From assembly GCA_007844125.1 (NCBI GenBank), contig CM017569.1, forward strand, positions 9,824,519 to 9,888,518: DNA of 64,000 nucleotides. The letters are read 5' to 3'. The notes below the pieces were generated by a model. That model ran no database searches. It had not been told where the DNA came from and saw nothing but the letters and a program-made list of their open reading frames with translations. The position numbers and the translations under genes are program-made. How positions within the stretch are numbered: the first letter of the stretch is position 1; each line of letters opens with the position of its first letter. Shown one piece after another: positions 1 to 11,265 of the stretch. The DNA comes from Sinonovacula constricta. Taxonomy: Eukaryota; Mollusca; Bivalvia; Cardiida; Solecurtidae.

Positions 1-595
1 AAATATTGCACTGGATCTGAGTGCAGCCTTTGACACATTTGATCATGACATATTGCTGTTGTCTGTCCTCCAAGCCAGTACAACATGCGCGATACCACAA
101 TTTCTTGAATTGAGTCCTATTTAAGAATTATCACTTAAGAGTTAGCTATTGTTTCTTTTCGTCTAGATCCCTTCAATGTGGTGTACCACACGGACGTTGT
201 TTGGGCCTTGCTTTAACTCACAAACGCAGGAACTCTATTTCATGTAATCTTACTTTCACTAACAATTGCAGAGTTAAGCTGATGACATTGCTGCTTAACA
301 CCTTGCTGCCCCAGCCGCTGCTAGTGCTGAATCAAATGCCATGCTTGAACAAGGTGATGTAGCAGTCAAATGAATCAAAATGAACTAAAATGAATGCATC
401 TAAAACTGCATTCATATTGTTTGGAGGTAAAGCACTCGATAAATGTTCCACTCCTGAGATTATTATTGCTGTCGACACTGTGAAACGTAGGACTTCTGAA
501 ATATATTTTGGCACGCACCTAGATGAAAACGTAAGCTTTCAAGTACATGTCACTATAATGAACCTTTGCATAATTAAAAGTATGTGAGCATATTT
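1..595 (+). mobile_element. Relic of a non-LTR retrotransposon (CR1/Jockey-like reverse transcriptase)
   Basis: Scattered reverse-transcriptase motifs occur in order but in shifting frames. From base 2 the frame reads ALDLSAAFDTFDHDILL, the classic LINE motif with the first catalytic aspartate. Near 176-215 a degenerate GVPHGRCLGLAL matches the GVPQGSVLGPLLF block. At about 284 there is a remnant of the ADD active site (ADDIAA). The last part, 390-587, is still open and reads MNASKTAFILFGG and later GTHLDENVSFQVHV, matching the LNxxKTEFxLxG and LGVxLDxxLSFxxHV blocks. Stops and frameshifts separate these pieces, so the copy is dead. The upstream half lies outside the window. The motif order is seen directly; the clade assignment is an inference from motif wording. 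Confidence 0.85.
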
Positions 596-1564
596 ATCTA
601 AAGCTGATGCAGAGAATCTTGTTTTTGTCGCTCGCGATAGAACATTTTGATACTTGTAATGTTATTCTCTGTAGCATTGTCGCTTCGCACTTACGTATAA
701 CTGTAGCGTATCCAAAATATGTGTACAAACGTCGTACTTACTAGACAGTAGGTTTTCAGTTCTAAACAAGCTCTTCGTGATCATCATTGGCTCTCGAAAG
801 AAGGTACAATAGAATTACAGTTAGTTAGATATGTTCAAAATTGCTTCATTGGGAATATCCAATGCTAATCTCCTGTTCCTGAAATCCACCAAGTGGCACG
901 GATTAAGCTTTGGCACGAATTAAGAGAATGTTTATCTCATCCCTTTCAATAAGGGGATAATATTAAGTAACAGAAGTTTCAGCACGGCAAAAGATGGGAA
1001 TAAAATTTTAAAATGCTTTAGACGCATTATTTTACAAAATTCGACTCGTTATTTTAACTACTTTTACCTTGATATTTCATTTTTCTGCAATTTTTATCTC
1101 TTGCAATGTCTCTCTTTGCATTATTTTTATCTCATTTTAGGTCTATGTTTATGATCATACAGACACACCGACTTTTATTTTTAACGTACTTTATATTATA
1201 ACAATTCATTGTAATGCATTCTTTTATTATTTCAACAGTTTATAATTGTAATATTCAATTGGCTATCTTAGTACTTGTGTATATATAAACACATCATCAA
1301 ATTATTGTTATTTGTTTTTATATTTTATCCCACCATTTCTGTAAATATCGGTTGATATAACCCGTGTGATAAAGATGAGCTTTATCAAGCCGATAATCGC
1401 GCACCTACTCGAAGCCGGGCTATCTTTTCTGACTAAACGATCAGGAATGTTTACGTGAACGAACTTATTCATCCCGTAATTATGCCTGTGATCACCCTAA
1501 GAAATAGGTTATAATATAAAGATTGGTTAAATAGAACAAACGAGGCCATTAAAAACAAAGGGAT
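596..1564. other. Non-coding stretch, perhaps the decayed 3' end of the LINE
   Basis: No open frame of interest. Between about 595 and 980 there are faint continuations of the LINE C-terminal region, too decayed to assign. The rest is simple AT-rich sequence. Confidence 0.3.
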
Positions 1565-1650
1565 GAGCGAGGTTTCGATCTCTGTCCTACAGGATTGAAA
1601 ATTTAAGTAGCGGCGTCTTAACCGACTGAGCTAACCGGATAGTTCATCTC
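1565..1650 (-). mobile_element. tRNA-derived SINE head (degenerate)
   Basis: On the minus strand there is a good box A (TAGCTCAGTCGG, complement of 1622-1633) followed about 40 bases later by a box B-like AGATCGAAACC (complement of 1571-1581). The order and spacing are those of an internal RNA polymerase III promoter. The stem pairings of a functional tRNA are not kept, so I call it a tRNA-derived SINE head rather than a tRNA gene. Confidence 0.6.
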
Positions 1651-1768
1651 GGTTGTCCGAAATTCTATTTAACAATGATACAGAAAATTTGTAAATAAAA
1701 AAAGATAAGTATAAAAGCTTTATTATCAAAATGTACACATTTACAATTCAAAAACCTGTTAAGGAATA

Positions 1769-2044
1769 GTTTGTTTGTTTGTTTGTTTGTTTGTTTATTA
1801 GGTTTATCGTCCCACCAACAGTATTCCAGTTATCTGGTGACGGTGTCCACTTGAAGCAGATATAGTGCTGCCTTCACTGTGTATAGCATGCCGTGAACAC
1901 CTGGCATGATACCACACCCAGTAACATTATCCTGACACCGGGCTAACCAGTCGTGGAACTACGCTTATATTTGCTTGAGCGTTAGCAAGGGTGCTTAACC
2001 ACTACCATTTTAACGACTTTGGTATGTCGCGCTACCAGGTCCGG
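1769..2044 (-). mobile_element. Meta-like tRNA-SINE, internally deleted in the head
   Basis: Reverse copy of the SINE that is complete at 47801-48119. A (GTTT)n run at 1769-1797 is the complement of the AAAC-rich tail. It is followed by the conserved tail sentence (gttggtgggacg..aaaccc in sense), the core with ACTGGTTAGCCCGGTGTC, and finally the first 12-14 bases of the tRNA head. The rest of the head, including box B, is missing, with the join at a short shared GCGC/GCGAC sequence. That suggests an internal deletion through microhomology. Confidence 0.8.
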
Positions 2045-3924
2045 TTAATGAATAGTAATTAAATCAATAAAAGTATGAATGTGTATCAAAATAAAAACAG
2101 CTATTTGTAGTCTGCAAAAATAACAACAACTGTCAAAATGTCATATTATGTGAGTCCCTGTTATTTTTATGTTATTTGGTGTGAATTAAAAGACTGTAAT
2201 GAAGAATAGTGTGAAAACCTAAACAAACAGTGTTGTAGAGATGAGCTACGGGGATGTCGAGGCAAAATTTGGCCTTAATCCCAACATTTATTTGAGAAGG
2301 AAATTGATCTTTACTCTGTGACTGTCTCAGAAATCAGGCAATCAGCTGCCTAATCTGAGGACATACCCTGATGATTAAATGTCGTTACATGATGAACATT
2401 CAAATGGTTTATATATAGCTCGATCTTTAGTTGAACCAAATACAGCATTACTGCATTGTTCTGGGCAAACATGCTAATAAATCACAGTTTCTAGACGTAA
2501 ACGTGAACACCAACCCACCACCTTCAATCCCAACATTTCTTCAAACTTCGCCCTGTCAAAAACACAACTATCTTCGCAATTTTATGGCGCTATATTCAAT
2601 GTTCAATGTCATTAACAATTAAAATCCTCGAATGTAATTCACTTTTCTTAATGCCATGTGCGTAGCAACTTTAATGCTACACGTCTTTGATATTACACAC
2701 TACATATATAACTTGACACGACGGGTGTGATTTTTATTGTTCTTATTTTCCCAACCATTATTTTTAATTATCATAATCAATAAAATTAAAACCTTATGTA
2801 TAGCGCAAATAAAATAAAAGAAATAGCATGTGTATTGTTTATATTATTGTAAAGTACTATTTCTTATAGCCGAATAACTCTATGCACGTGCATGAATTTC
2901 ATGTATTGCATTGGAATGTCAGATCATGTAAGGGAGGAGCAGAAGCGATAAATTAAAATGTTTCCCTTTTTAATCCATTAAAAAAAACTGTTGATTGTGG
3001 GATAAAAAGAATACCAGGTTAGTGTTGATATAGATAATTTGTATCACGCTCGGCCCGAAAATCATAAAGCACTCGGCAGATGATTGATTCTTTTTGCATA
3101 CATTGTAAACCGACAAGCAAGACACATTTAGCAGTGAGCGGGTATACGTAAACACATTATACAATATAACCTACGCTCAACAACAAGTTGGACTTAGCTC
3201 TTGTATATACAGAAGGAAATGTGTTAAACATATAAAACAATGAGTTAATTATATAAAAGAAAGATAGAAAACTAATTTGGTGTATCCTTTGTATGTGCTA
3301 TTTATATTGTACAATTTAATATTAGATGACCGAAGAAAAAATGACATTCTCCATTTACGGCATTCATACTCCGTCTCAAACAACTTCGCGTTAAATCATT
3401 AATATATGTAGCATCCTTATTACGCAGAATGAGAAAATTAAAAGTAAAAATGAACATAGGACCTAAGAGTATCATTATATGTTCTTAGATTTGCATTAAC
3501 ATGTTAAAACAGTGCTTAGATTATTCACAATATTCACCCAACACACCTCGTGACCCGCTCCATCCATGGCAATATAACATGTGTTCAATTGCTCAATGGA
3601 GTTGGCAAAAAGCAATCGCTTGTTCTCAAGCTTGGTTTTCCCGACATATCTGAAGTGCTATGAGCATCGATGAGCACAATAAAAAGGATATTAATGTATG
3701 CAATCTGTCCAGATAAATTTATTGAAAATTGATTGGTGGAAAGCAATAATGTCTGGGATACATATTATCAATTGACATCGAATAGAAATATATAACTGTC
3801 ATAGAGTGCTTACACATTTTATCTCCATTAAAACATCAATTCCCAGATAAAAGCTTAGCGCCACGTTTGAAAGAGCGGCAACAACTAACAACTAATAAAA
3901 ATTATTTCTGCTCGTTGAATGCTA
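2045..3924. other. No recognised feature
   Basis: AT-rich sequence with only short chance ORFs (for example 2431-2622 and 2970-3164). No splice-flanked, repeat or RNA feature was recognised. Confidence 0.5.
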
Positions 3925-4160
3925 TATAATATTGCCATGCTGACAGTTCAACAAGTTGAAGTGGGTGGTAAACGTAGCATATACTTTTAATATGCATACA
4001 TTGATTTCTGAAAGCTCCCCAACGATCGAGAGATCTGTCATTGCTGGGAAAGTTTCTGTTAATCTAATATACGGCTTGCAAATTGCTGTATCTTGTAATG
4101 CATCTTGCAATCTGCGCATTAAACAGTCATATACTTGACAGCCGACACTGAAAGAAAAGA
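3925..4160 (+). repeat. Dispersed repeat family R1, copy A
   Basis: Shares with 7560-7800, 11030-11265 and 12660-12860 an ordered set of words: ATTGCCAT, CAGTTCAACAAG, a G-rich GTGGG.GG block, an ATTGATTT block, a CGATCG block and a CTTGCAAATTGCT..GT block. Identity between copies is roughly two-thirds by eye, so it is old. Copy A holds an 89-codon minus-strand open frame, but the matching frame in copy C has stops, so coding conservation is not supported. Confidence 0.55.
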
Positions 4161-4488
4161 TTGTATATCTATTTGCTTTTAGTGGCCTCACGATTGTATA
4201 TTTATGTTTTTGTATTGTTATAAGTAGTACTTTACTTTTTTAATATCTGAGCAGAATAATATCTGGAAAATTGACACATTTAATTAAATATCATATTGCG
4301 CTCTTTTATCAGACTATTTTCATTTGTAATCATATTTGCAGTGTAAGTTTACAAGGTATATCCCAGTGTTTTTTTCCTAAAATATGACACACATGTAACA
4401 TGTACAAGTACGTAAAAAATAAAACACACACTGAGTTATTGCGTCGTAGCCAGAGCCAATTTCTAACTAGGATAAGAAAGAATATTAC

Positions 4489-4775
4489 CTTCCACATTCC
4501 GCAGTGATATTGTCCGGAATTGTGTGATGGTATTCGACTCATTTCACCTATGTACACAGCATCTTTCGGATGATTGCAAATATTTTGGAGTGGTACTTTT
4601 CTCCATTCCTGGCCAAGGAGCAGCGACAGTCTTCTATGAAACCTGGACCACTTTTTTGTATACATTGTATGTTATGACATAAGGACCAATTGCTGAGCAG
4701 GACCGATCTTTCTGTACAGCAGCTTGAACTCCCTACAAGCTTGGTACCTTTATATCCAATGTGACATTGGGTAGG
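4489..4775 (-). pseudogene. Decayed exon with an immunoglobulin V-like C-terminal motif
   Basis: Two overlapping minus-strand frames are open here. The upstream frame runs 75 codons from 4775 to a TAG at 4550-4548 and contains FIEDCRCSLARNGEKYHSKI. A second frame, open from an ATG at 4665, ends in IPSHNSGQYHCGMWK and is followed at 4488 by GTAATA, a usable splice donor. DSGxYxCGxW is the hallmark end of V-set domains of the polymeric-Ig-receptor/CD300 type, and the preceding R-S-L...F-x-I-x-x-M pattern fits the strands before it. The motif is thus split over two frames with about 28 extra bases, so I read a frameshifted relic. What is seen: the residues, the stop and the donor. What is inferred: the Ig origin. 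A chance resemblance cannot be ruled out without a profile search. Confidence 0.4.
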
Positions 4776-5675
4776 CTAGCTGGTTGGATCTTGTCAGCCC
4801 GTAAGTCAGCTTGTGATTATAAAAAGGAATTTATCCTCTTTGCTGATTTCCAACTTTCCTGACTTCTGTTTTTATAATAATTTCCTGACAGAGTCTGCAT
4901 CTTTTTCCAAAATTCCTTAGAGAGCAGGTCGAATACTGTTATTACTAATGAACTGCTTCCATCGTTTGTACAGCAACTATGGCCATACTATGTTCTCATT
5001 CTCTTCCCCTGTAGGTTCATCCATATGTTAATGTCACCTCTGATCCTCTTGTTTGATGGTGTAGGAGTGAATGAACTTATGGACCTGCTGTTTTAGGGCA
5101 CCTATTTTTCTTCAATAGATTTGCAATCACGCGCAATACTTCATCGCTACGCTAACGAAAATGTCCTTGTCTCAAAGCAACTGTATATGACGATATAATA
5201 TGCGGGATAGTTTCTCTGTTCCCACACAGCTGACAATCTTATGCCATCTTATATCTATAGAGGATAACAAGGCTTGAAAGGTGGTCGTGTACGGATCGGA
5301 AAAGAAATCTTTTTAACCATACTTTATCCTCAAAGATGTGAGGTATATTAGCTAACAATCGATTTAATAACTGTATCATGCACCGACGTTTTTCGTGTAA
5401 ATTGGAATATTCATTTTGGTAAAAGTTATTTTCCCGCCTGAAACTAAGATTTACATAAATTGAGTGTTTCTAGATGTTGGCAAGTTGAATTAAAGTTTGA
5501 AGTGGCAGTTTAAAGATACATATCGAGATTAATTCCGTAACGTACTTACTCAAAATGAACATACACATTGCCTGTTGACAAAATCAGTAAAAGCCTTCGG
5601 ATTTCGCTTTTACAAAAACAAAAACGAGTAATATATTTCCAGGATTGTCCTCCTAAGGCACCTTGTCAATTAACG

Positions 5676-5990
5676 TTAATCTTCCATTAGACCAAAGTGA
5701 GAATGTTTCCCTGGAAGATTACAGAATGGTTTCACATATGGGAATTGTGTCCTCAAATCTATTTGCAAAATACAATGTTCCATTCCTACAGAGACATTTT
5801 TTCTTGAAATAAATGTTGCCTCTTTGGGATACAAATCAGTAAACATTGTTATTTGTATAACTTTTTCGTCGGTCTTGGCATCCAAAGAGCATACAATCAT
5901 TCCTACGGTAAAAGGACAAGGAGAACTGTATTCATGTAACGAAAAACTTTGATGACGGTTTCTACACAAGTCCGGGAACATTTTAGTCAA
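5676..5990 (-). other. Orphan open frame, possible coding exon
   Basis: A 104-codon open frame; its first ATG is at 5981, giving 101 residues. The protein is moderately rich in cysteine (four scattered Cys) with alternating hydrophobic stretches such as FTVGMIVCSLDA and KVIQITMFTDLY and no low-complexity bias, which is unusual among the open frames of this window. I do not recognise a family. It lies about 0.9 kb upstream, in the minus-strand sense, of the Ig-like relic at 4489-4775, so both could be parts of one decayed receptor gene; that is speculation. No clear acceptor was seen directly before it. Confidence 0.25.
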
Positions 5991-7559
5991 TATATCGCCA
6001 TTTAAAACAGACGATTTTTAAAATCCCTGGACACATTTTGTCAAATGAGTGAAAAGTAAAAAAAGATGTTTCCCTTTTATGGCTTTATTAGGGTAAAGTG
6101 CAAGCATTACTTCTGGGACTAAAATCTACAAGCATTAAATCGAGTTACCTTTCGTAGATAGTTGTTTTTATACTTTTGCAGTCACACGATAAAGCTAGGA
6201 TAGTTATTATTGACACCCTGGTGGTTTACAATTCTTCATATCTGGTACATAGGTTATCCACTTGTTGCAAACTTTATATAGTTAATTTCATAAGAATAGA
6301 AACGATGTGGTCAATGCTTAAGTTGGGTTTAGTTTAAGGCTTAACCTTGATTATGATGAAACAATGTTGATACAATGTTGTATACATTTAATATGGCAAA
6401 ACGTATTTTGTAAGGTCTTTCTTAATGTGACTTTTTAAATTAACATGCTTGTTTCAATTTTAGAGATGCATTGCATAAAGTCTTTATAAACAACAAGAAG
6501 GTAATAATATTGCTGTTATGAGCATATATATTTTGAGTTAAATTTTTGAGCATAGAAATTATTCAATAATGTCATATTTCGATGAAATGCAAGGGCAATA
6601 ATAAAAATGATAAAGCTACGCTTACTGGTATTGCTTTTTAGCATTTTTTTCGTTATATAGGAAATTAAAATTCACAAAAAAATGGTTTATTTTTTAAATG
6701 TCCAGTTACATTCCTGGCTTGCTACTTTTACGAGCTACCAACTTATAGATGGCATTCATTCTCTTTTTTTAAAGTTTTATTTTTAAGTTTTTAAATGTAT
6801 GGTTTTATAGCGTAGTTCCTCTATTGAGTTTCTTGGAACGATATCGCATTTGTTTCCTCATATCTACACACAATAAGGAAAAATATATATTTCGTTTTCA
6901 TGTTTTAGTATATTACGTTAAATTTTATATTAATTTATATTTTTCTTAAAAAAGGGAAATAACAATTGTATATATTGTGTTATGTCTAGTAACAGTAAAG
7001 TTCGACTAGGCAATATCCGTTGAAAACAATTCCTCTCTTGTTTGTATCCGTAATTAAAATGATTTTGCAGCTTGTGATTCTGTAATCACTTGTGTGTATT
7101 AAAATCTTCGGAGTTTAGCGTTCTTTGAAACAAGATCAGTACTTTGGTTCACACAATTGACCGGTTTTATTTACGATCAGACAATGTATTTTTGCCGATA
7201 TGTCTTTAAGAAACAGTTGGCCTTAATATGTATGTACTGAACGTTTAAGCTTGTTTGCAATCGCGATTAAACATAATTAAATGATTTTAAATGTCCAACA
7301 ATTACAATTATAGTTAACTTCGACCGTAGGATCGAAGTCTTTGATGTTAACTAAATATACAACTAAACAATTACTATATTATACGCTCAGGGTAATTGCT
7401 CCAAGACTATTTACTCTTGTCTTTCTCGTGCTAAAAGAATCTGTTACAAATAATTACGGGTACTTATGTCACATAGGCGTTATTTTTGATGGAAGCATCA
7501 AGAATTGGTCTCATTAAGAAATGTTGTGGAAACCATTTTAGCCCACAATAAGGTTCAGA
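5991..7559. other. No recognised feature
   Basis: AT-rich filler. A 7-bp-arm hairpin (ACTTCGA / TCGAAGT) lies at about 7319-7340; nothing else stands out. Confidence 0.45.
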
Positions 7560-7800
7560 TTTTTACAAGCAGTACACAAGGTAGATCTGGGAGGTAAACC
7601 ATAGTCTGCACAGCTTTCAAAATATACCAATGAATTAATATTGATTTTTGAAAACGCCTTTGCGATCGGAGCGATTGGCTCCGTCTAAGAGAGGTCTGTA
7701 AACAGAAGAACGACATGCAAAGTTACATCGCCGCATTATGCCTGGCATCACATCGACAATTTAGCATATTTCATTTTGCTTGACAGTCGAGTAGGTGTAA
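7560..7800 (+). repeat. Dispersed repeat family R1, copy B
   Basis: Diverged member of the R1 family. It keeps the GGGAGGTAAACC block, CTGCACAGCTTTC, ATTGATTTTTGAAAACGCCT and the GCGATCGGAG block in the same order and spacing as copies C and D, but the CAGTTCAACAAG word is eroded. Confidence 0.45.
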
Positions 7801-8691
7801 AGTCTTTATCGCATTGTGCTCTTCAATATTTCGTCTTTATCGGGATTTATTTTATTGACGATGCAAAATCGATGTTTACTTCAGAAGGGTCATTATCTAG
7901 GAAAGTGCATTCAAAGATAAGTACATTTTACATTGCACTGTTGTTTTCAAACTGAACTGAAACCGTATTACATTGAAACAAAAATACGGGAATAAAATGT
8001 AAGAATTTATGATACCGTTATAAAGAATACTGTTATATAATGAAAGGAAGAAAAATATTGATAAAAGCAGATTGATTTGATTAGACAGCACAATCGACGG
8101 CAAAGGCAACATATTTTCGAAATATTTTGTGTGATTGAAAGGCGATAAAATAATAATCAGTCAGACCTTTCCTTAAAAGTAACAACCACTGTAATTACAT
8201 TAAGCAAAATAAATTTTTGCAGCACTGAGTAAATGAATCTTAGCAATCCTGTAAATCAAAGTCACAGACAAATCATGGACCACCTTTAGGATAAATGTGA
8301 CCTTGTAGTGGCAGAATCCATGTACTATGTAAAAGAAATCATTGATAAATACATGATTCAATCAGTCTGTGTGTGACGCCTGACTGACGACGTGATGAAC
8401 ATGTAATTATTACATTTAGTACCAAAACAATTAATTATTATGACACTATTTATAGCAACTTTTAGGATAAGCGGGGCTATATATTAAATAATATAATGAC
8501 TTTCGACTACAAAAACGTAACATAAATGCAACAACAAAGTGGTAAAGTAGTGATGTAAAAGGAGTCGTAAAAACATACAAAATGCACGCTTGAACCACTT
8601 TGAAGTGAAGGATAAACAGGGTTTCCCATAATTATAAAGGGGTCTTACAAAGGATGCCAAAATAAAAGTGTTTGACATTTTTTCTTTATTA
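7801..8691. other. No recognised feature
   Basis: AT-rich sequence with chance minus-strand ORFs only (7897-8112, 8484-8759). Confidence 0.4.
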
Positions 8692-9173
8692 AAGGTGGTA
8701 TCCGACAGTTCAACTATATCAAATTCTATCCATATTAATGCTAGTGGAAATGTTGGCATACATTCTGCATAAGCTCATACTTAAGTATAAATAAAGACGG
8801 CTTTTAACAGTACCTATATTGTTAGATAGTACCAATTGCGATAAAAACACCCATTTATTCTAAATCTATAAATAAGCACATAACCGGTCTTTGCTAGATA
8901 TCGACGTCAGAGCAGATTACCGGGATGACGATATAATGTAACCTCAAAAGTGAGTTGTCACGTCACGTGATTTTCCTAGTTAAAAATGGTTATTCCTGCA
9001 TCGTGGCTAAGATAGGAAATACTTATTTGCAATGAGGAATTGAGGCTTATGTTTCACTGTTTACACTGAGCTAGGGTTCAATGTGCAGCATTGTGCGGAC
9101 CTTTTTAGATAACAATGACTACTTTGATTATTTGGGGAAAATATTTTTGTCAAAACTGTCGGATAACACCTTT
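8692..9173. mobile_element. MITE with terminal inverted repeats (TA-flanked, Tc1/mariner-like?)
   Basis: The left end reads AAGGTGGTATCCGACAGTT and the complement of the right end reads AAAGGTGTTATCCGACAGTT, about 19 bp with one mismatch and one extra A. The 0.48-kb interior has no open frame. TA lies directly outside both ends, which would fit Tc1/mariner-type insertion. The interior carries GTCACGTCACGTGA at 8957-8970, an E-box palindrome. Family naming is uncertain because the target duplication is only two bases long. Confidence 0.55.
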
Positions 9174-10769
9174 TAGGCGCTGACAAAAAGTGAAGCGATA
9201 TTTTGATATTTATGTGTATACAAGACATTTGGACAATATTTATGTTTTAGTCTTTAGTTGCTTATTTTTTTTTTTCATGGAAAGGTTCATATTTTTTTCA
9301 GTAATGCAGAGAAAATGATTGTTCATGTTGAATAAAAACAGAATATAATTAGAAAAAGTGGATACTTAAAATGTCCTTATAATAGAATATGTCACAAACT
9401 TTTCGATCGAAATCAGATCTAGGCGTTTGGTGATTAAAAATTAAACAATATAAGCAGAACACCTGCCAACAGAGTTTCTTATTTGTTCTTCATTAGCTTA
9501 TTCTGTTTGACATTTTTTCTATTGACGAAAGAATCATTAAGACATGATGAATGGAGATTGGAACTTTGCAATATCCCCCCGGGGATAATATGGACATTGA
9601 TTGCTTGGCAGGTAATGAGTGTTGCAAGTCGTCTGCCTAATTTACATCAACGAATGAAGTCCCTTTTTATTTTTGGTTTGGTATTATTTACCCTTTCTAA
9701 TCTTCTTTTTAAACAGCTCTTTTCATTATTATTTTGCAAGTAACAATTCAGTTTACTTTGGTTCTTTATTATTACTCGATTATATTCCCCAGGAAACAGG
9801 ACCGGAAATAACGAGTAACCATATCGGCATAAAATGTATTATTAAACTGACGAAGAGAACAATAGACTAGGTCTGAGTAAATATACAAAAAAGTTAACTT
9901 ATTCAAATGATAAAGAATGTCATACAATACAGCCATATGTTCCCTCTTGTATTGTCATAAAATACACACTACATAGGAAACAATGAAAGTAGCAACAATG
10001 TATCGGCGATTCAATGACTCGAGTCAACGTCATGATAGTAAATAAAATATGAGCGCGTTTCTTGGACAGTGTCCTCAAAATGTGGTTTCTATATGGTACA
10101 GAGTACACAGAGTCATTTACGATAGATGATCTAAGAAAATGTACATACTTTCTTTTGTTGCAATGGGTTGCAAAAGGTTGGTAATCATACGACCTATGAA
10201 ATTTAGCATACAATTCATGGAACTAGATACATACCAGAAGCGATTGTTCCGATAGTAAAGGCCCTTTCTGAAATCGTTCTGTATGTATAGGATGTATACG
10301 CAAAAGGCCTGCTTACATTATAGATTTTGACAAGAGTGTTGGAGAGTGAACTAATGCATCGAGTGGATGACATCGCTGCAAACGAATGTTCAAAAATAGC
10401 AGTAAGATTTACACCATAAATGTAATGGTAAATAAATGTTAAACATTACCAGCCGATTGGTGTTTTAAATGAAAGAATCCTACAGAGCCATGCGAAAACC
10501 GATTATGCGATTAAAGATTATTAACAATCAACAGCGCTTCCATGAATCAATGTCTATATGCATGGTATGTATGGAAGCTTTTCAGGCACCGTATGCCTCC
10601 CACATTAGCTAGCACATAATGGAAAAAAACCTTAGGATTTCTCAAAGGAAAAAACAGTAATGATTGTTGTGAACTTTGTAAATACTGCGCAATATTTAAA
10701 AATCTGTATACTATTCAGAAGGGAAATTTAAAAAAGAAAAAAAATGTCTTAGAGATATAAAAAAACAAC
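9174..10769. other. No recognised feature
   Basis: Only short chance ORFs (9483-9743, 9673-9870, 9920-10213), none with family motifs or splice context. Confidence 0.45.
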
Positions 10770-10803
10770 AATCCACAACATTTGCTATCCATATATATCT
10801 CTC

Positions 10804-10880
<77 letters not shown>

Positions 10881-10907
10881 AGATATTGATAGCAAATGTT
10901 GTGGATT
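10770..10907. repeat. (AT)n microsatellite inside 20-bp perfect inverted repeat arms
   Basis: Perfect (AT)n at 10815-10877 sits in a larger palindrome: the arm at 10770-10789 is the exact complement of 10888-10907 (arms begin AATCCACAACATTTG and end CAAATGTTGTGGATT). The whole 138-bp unit could fold into a cruciform. The open frames rich in Tyr-Ile here come from the dinucleotide repeat and are not genes. Confidence 0.9.
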
Positions 10908-11029
10908 TTTCGCTTTTCTTTTCTTTTTTTGTGCGTAACTGGTTGCAAACGGATACAACATTAAGCCATTTTTAACAAGCCCGACCACAATCATAATTAT
11001 AAAATCGATTCATCCCGCCTAAGATTCAG

Positions 11030-11265
11030 ATATTGCCATATATGCAGTTCAACAAGTTAGTGGGGAAGGAAATCGTTTCTGCACAGCTCCCCACACATAT
11101 ATTTCACATAGTCATCGATTCTTGGTAGCGCATTGGCGATCGAAAAGCACCGCAATTGCTTGTAAAACATATTATCTGATATAAGATATGCGAATTGCTA
11201 TGTCTTTTTGTGCAAGGCATGTTTCAATCAACGCATTCAATCGTCACTTGATTTTGAAGAACTAT
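11030..11265 (+). repeat. Dispersed repeat family R1, copy C
   Basis: Starts ATTGCCATATATGCAGTTC like copy A and shares the following CAACAAGTTAGTGGGG..GG, CTGCACAGCTCC, GGCGATCG and GCGAATTGCT blocks. On the minus strand the frame that is open in copy A is interrupted by TGA here. Confidence 0.55.

Noticed and set aside
1565..1650. Functional tRNA gene
   Set aside because: Box A and a box B-like sequence are present, but acceptor and anticodon stems do not pair.
3922..4191. 89-codon minus-strand ORF
   Set aside because: Falls in repeat R1; the corresponding frame in copy C has stops.
4680..4806. Plus-strand exon ending at CCC|GTAAGT (4801)
   Set aside because: All three plus frames contain stops between the possible acceptor and the donor.
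10715..10994. Minus-strand ORFs with long Tyr-Ile repeats
   Set aside because: Direct translation of the (AT)n microsatellite; not a protein gene. The same applies to 29391-29633.
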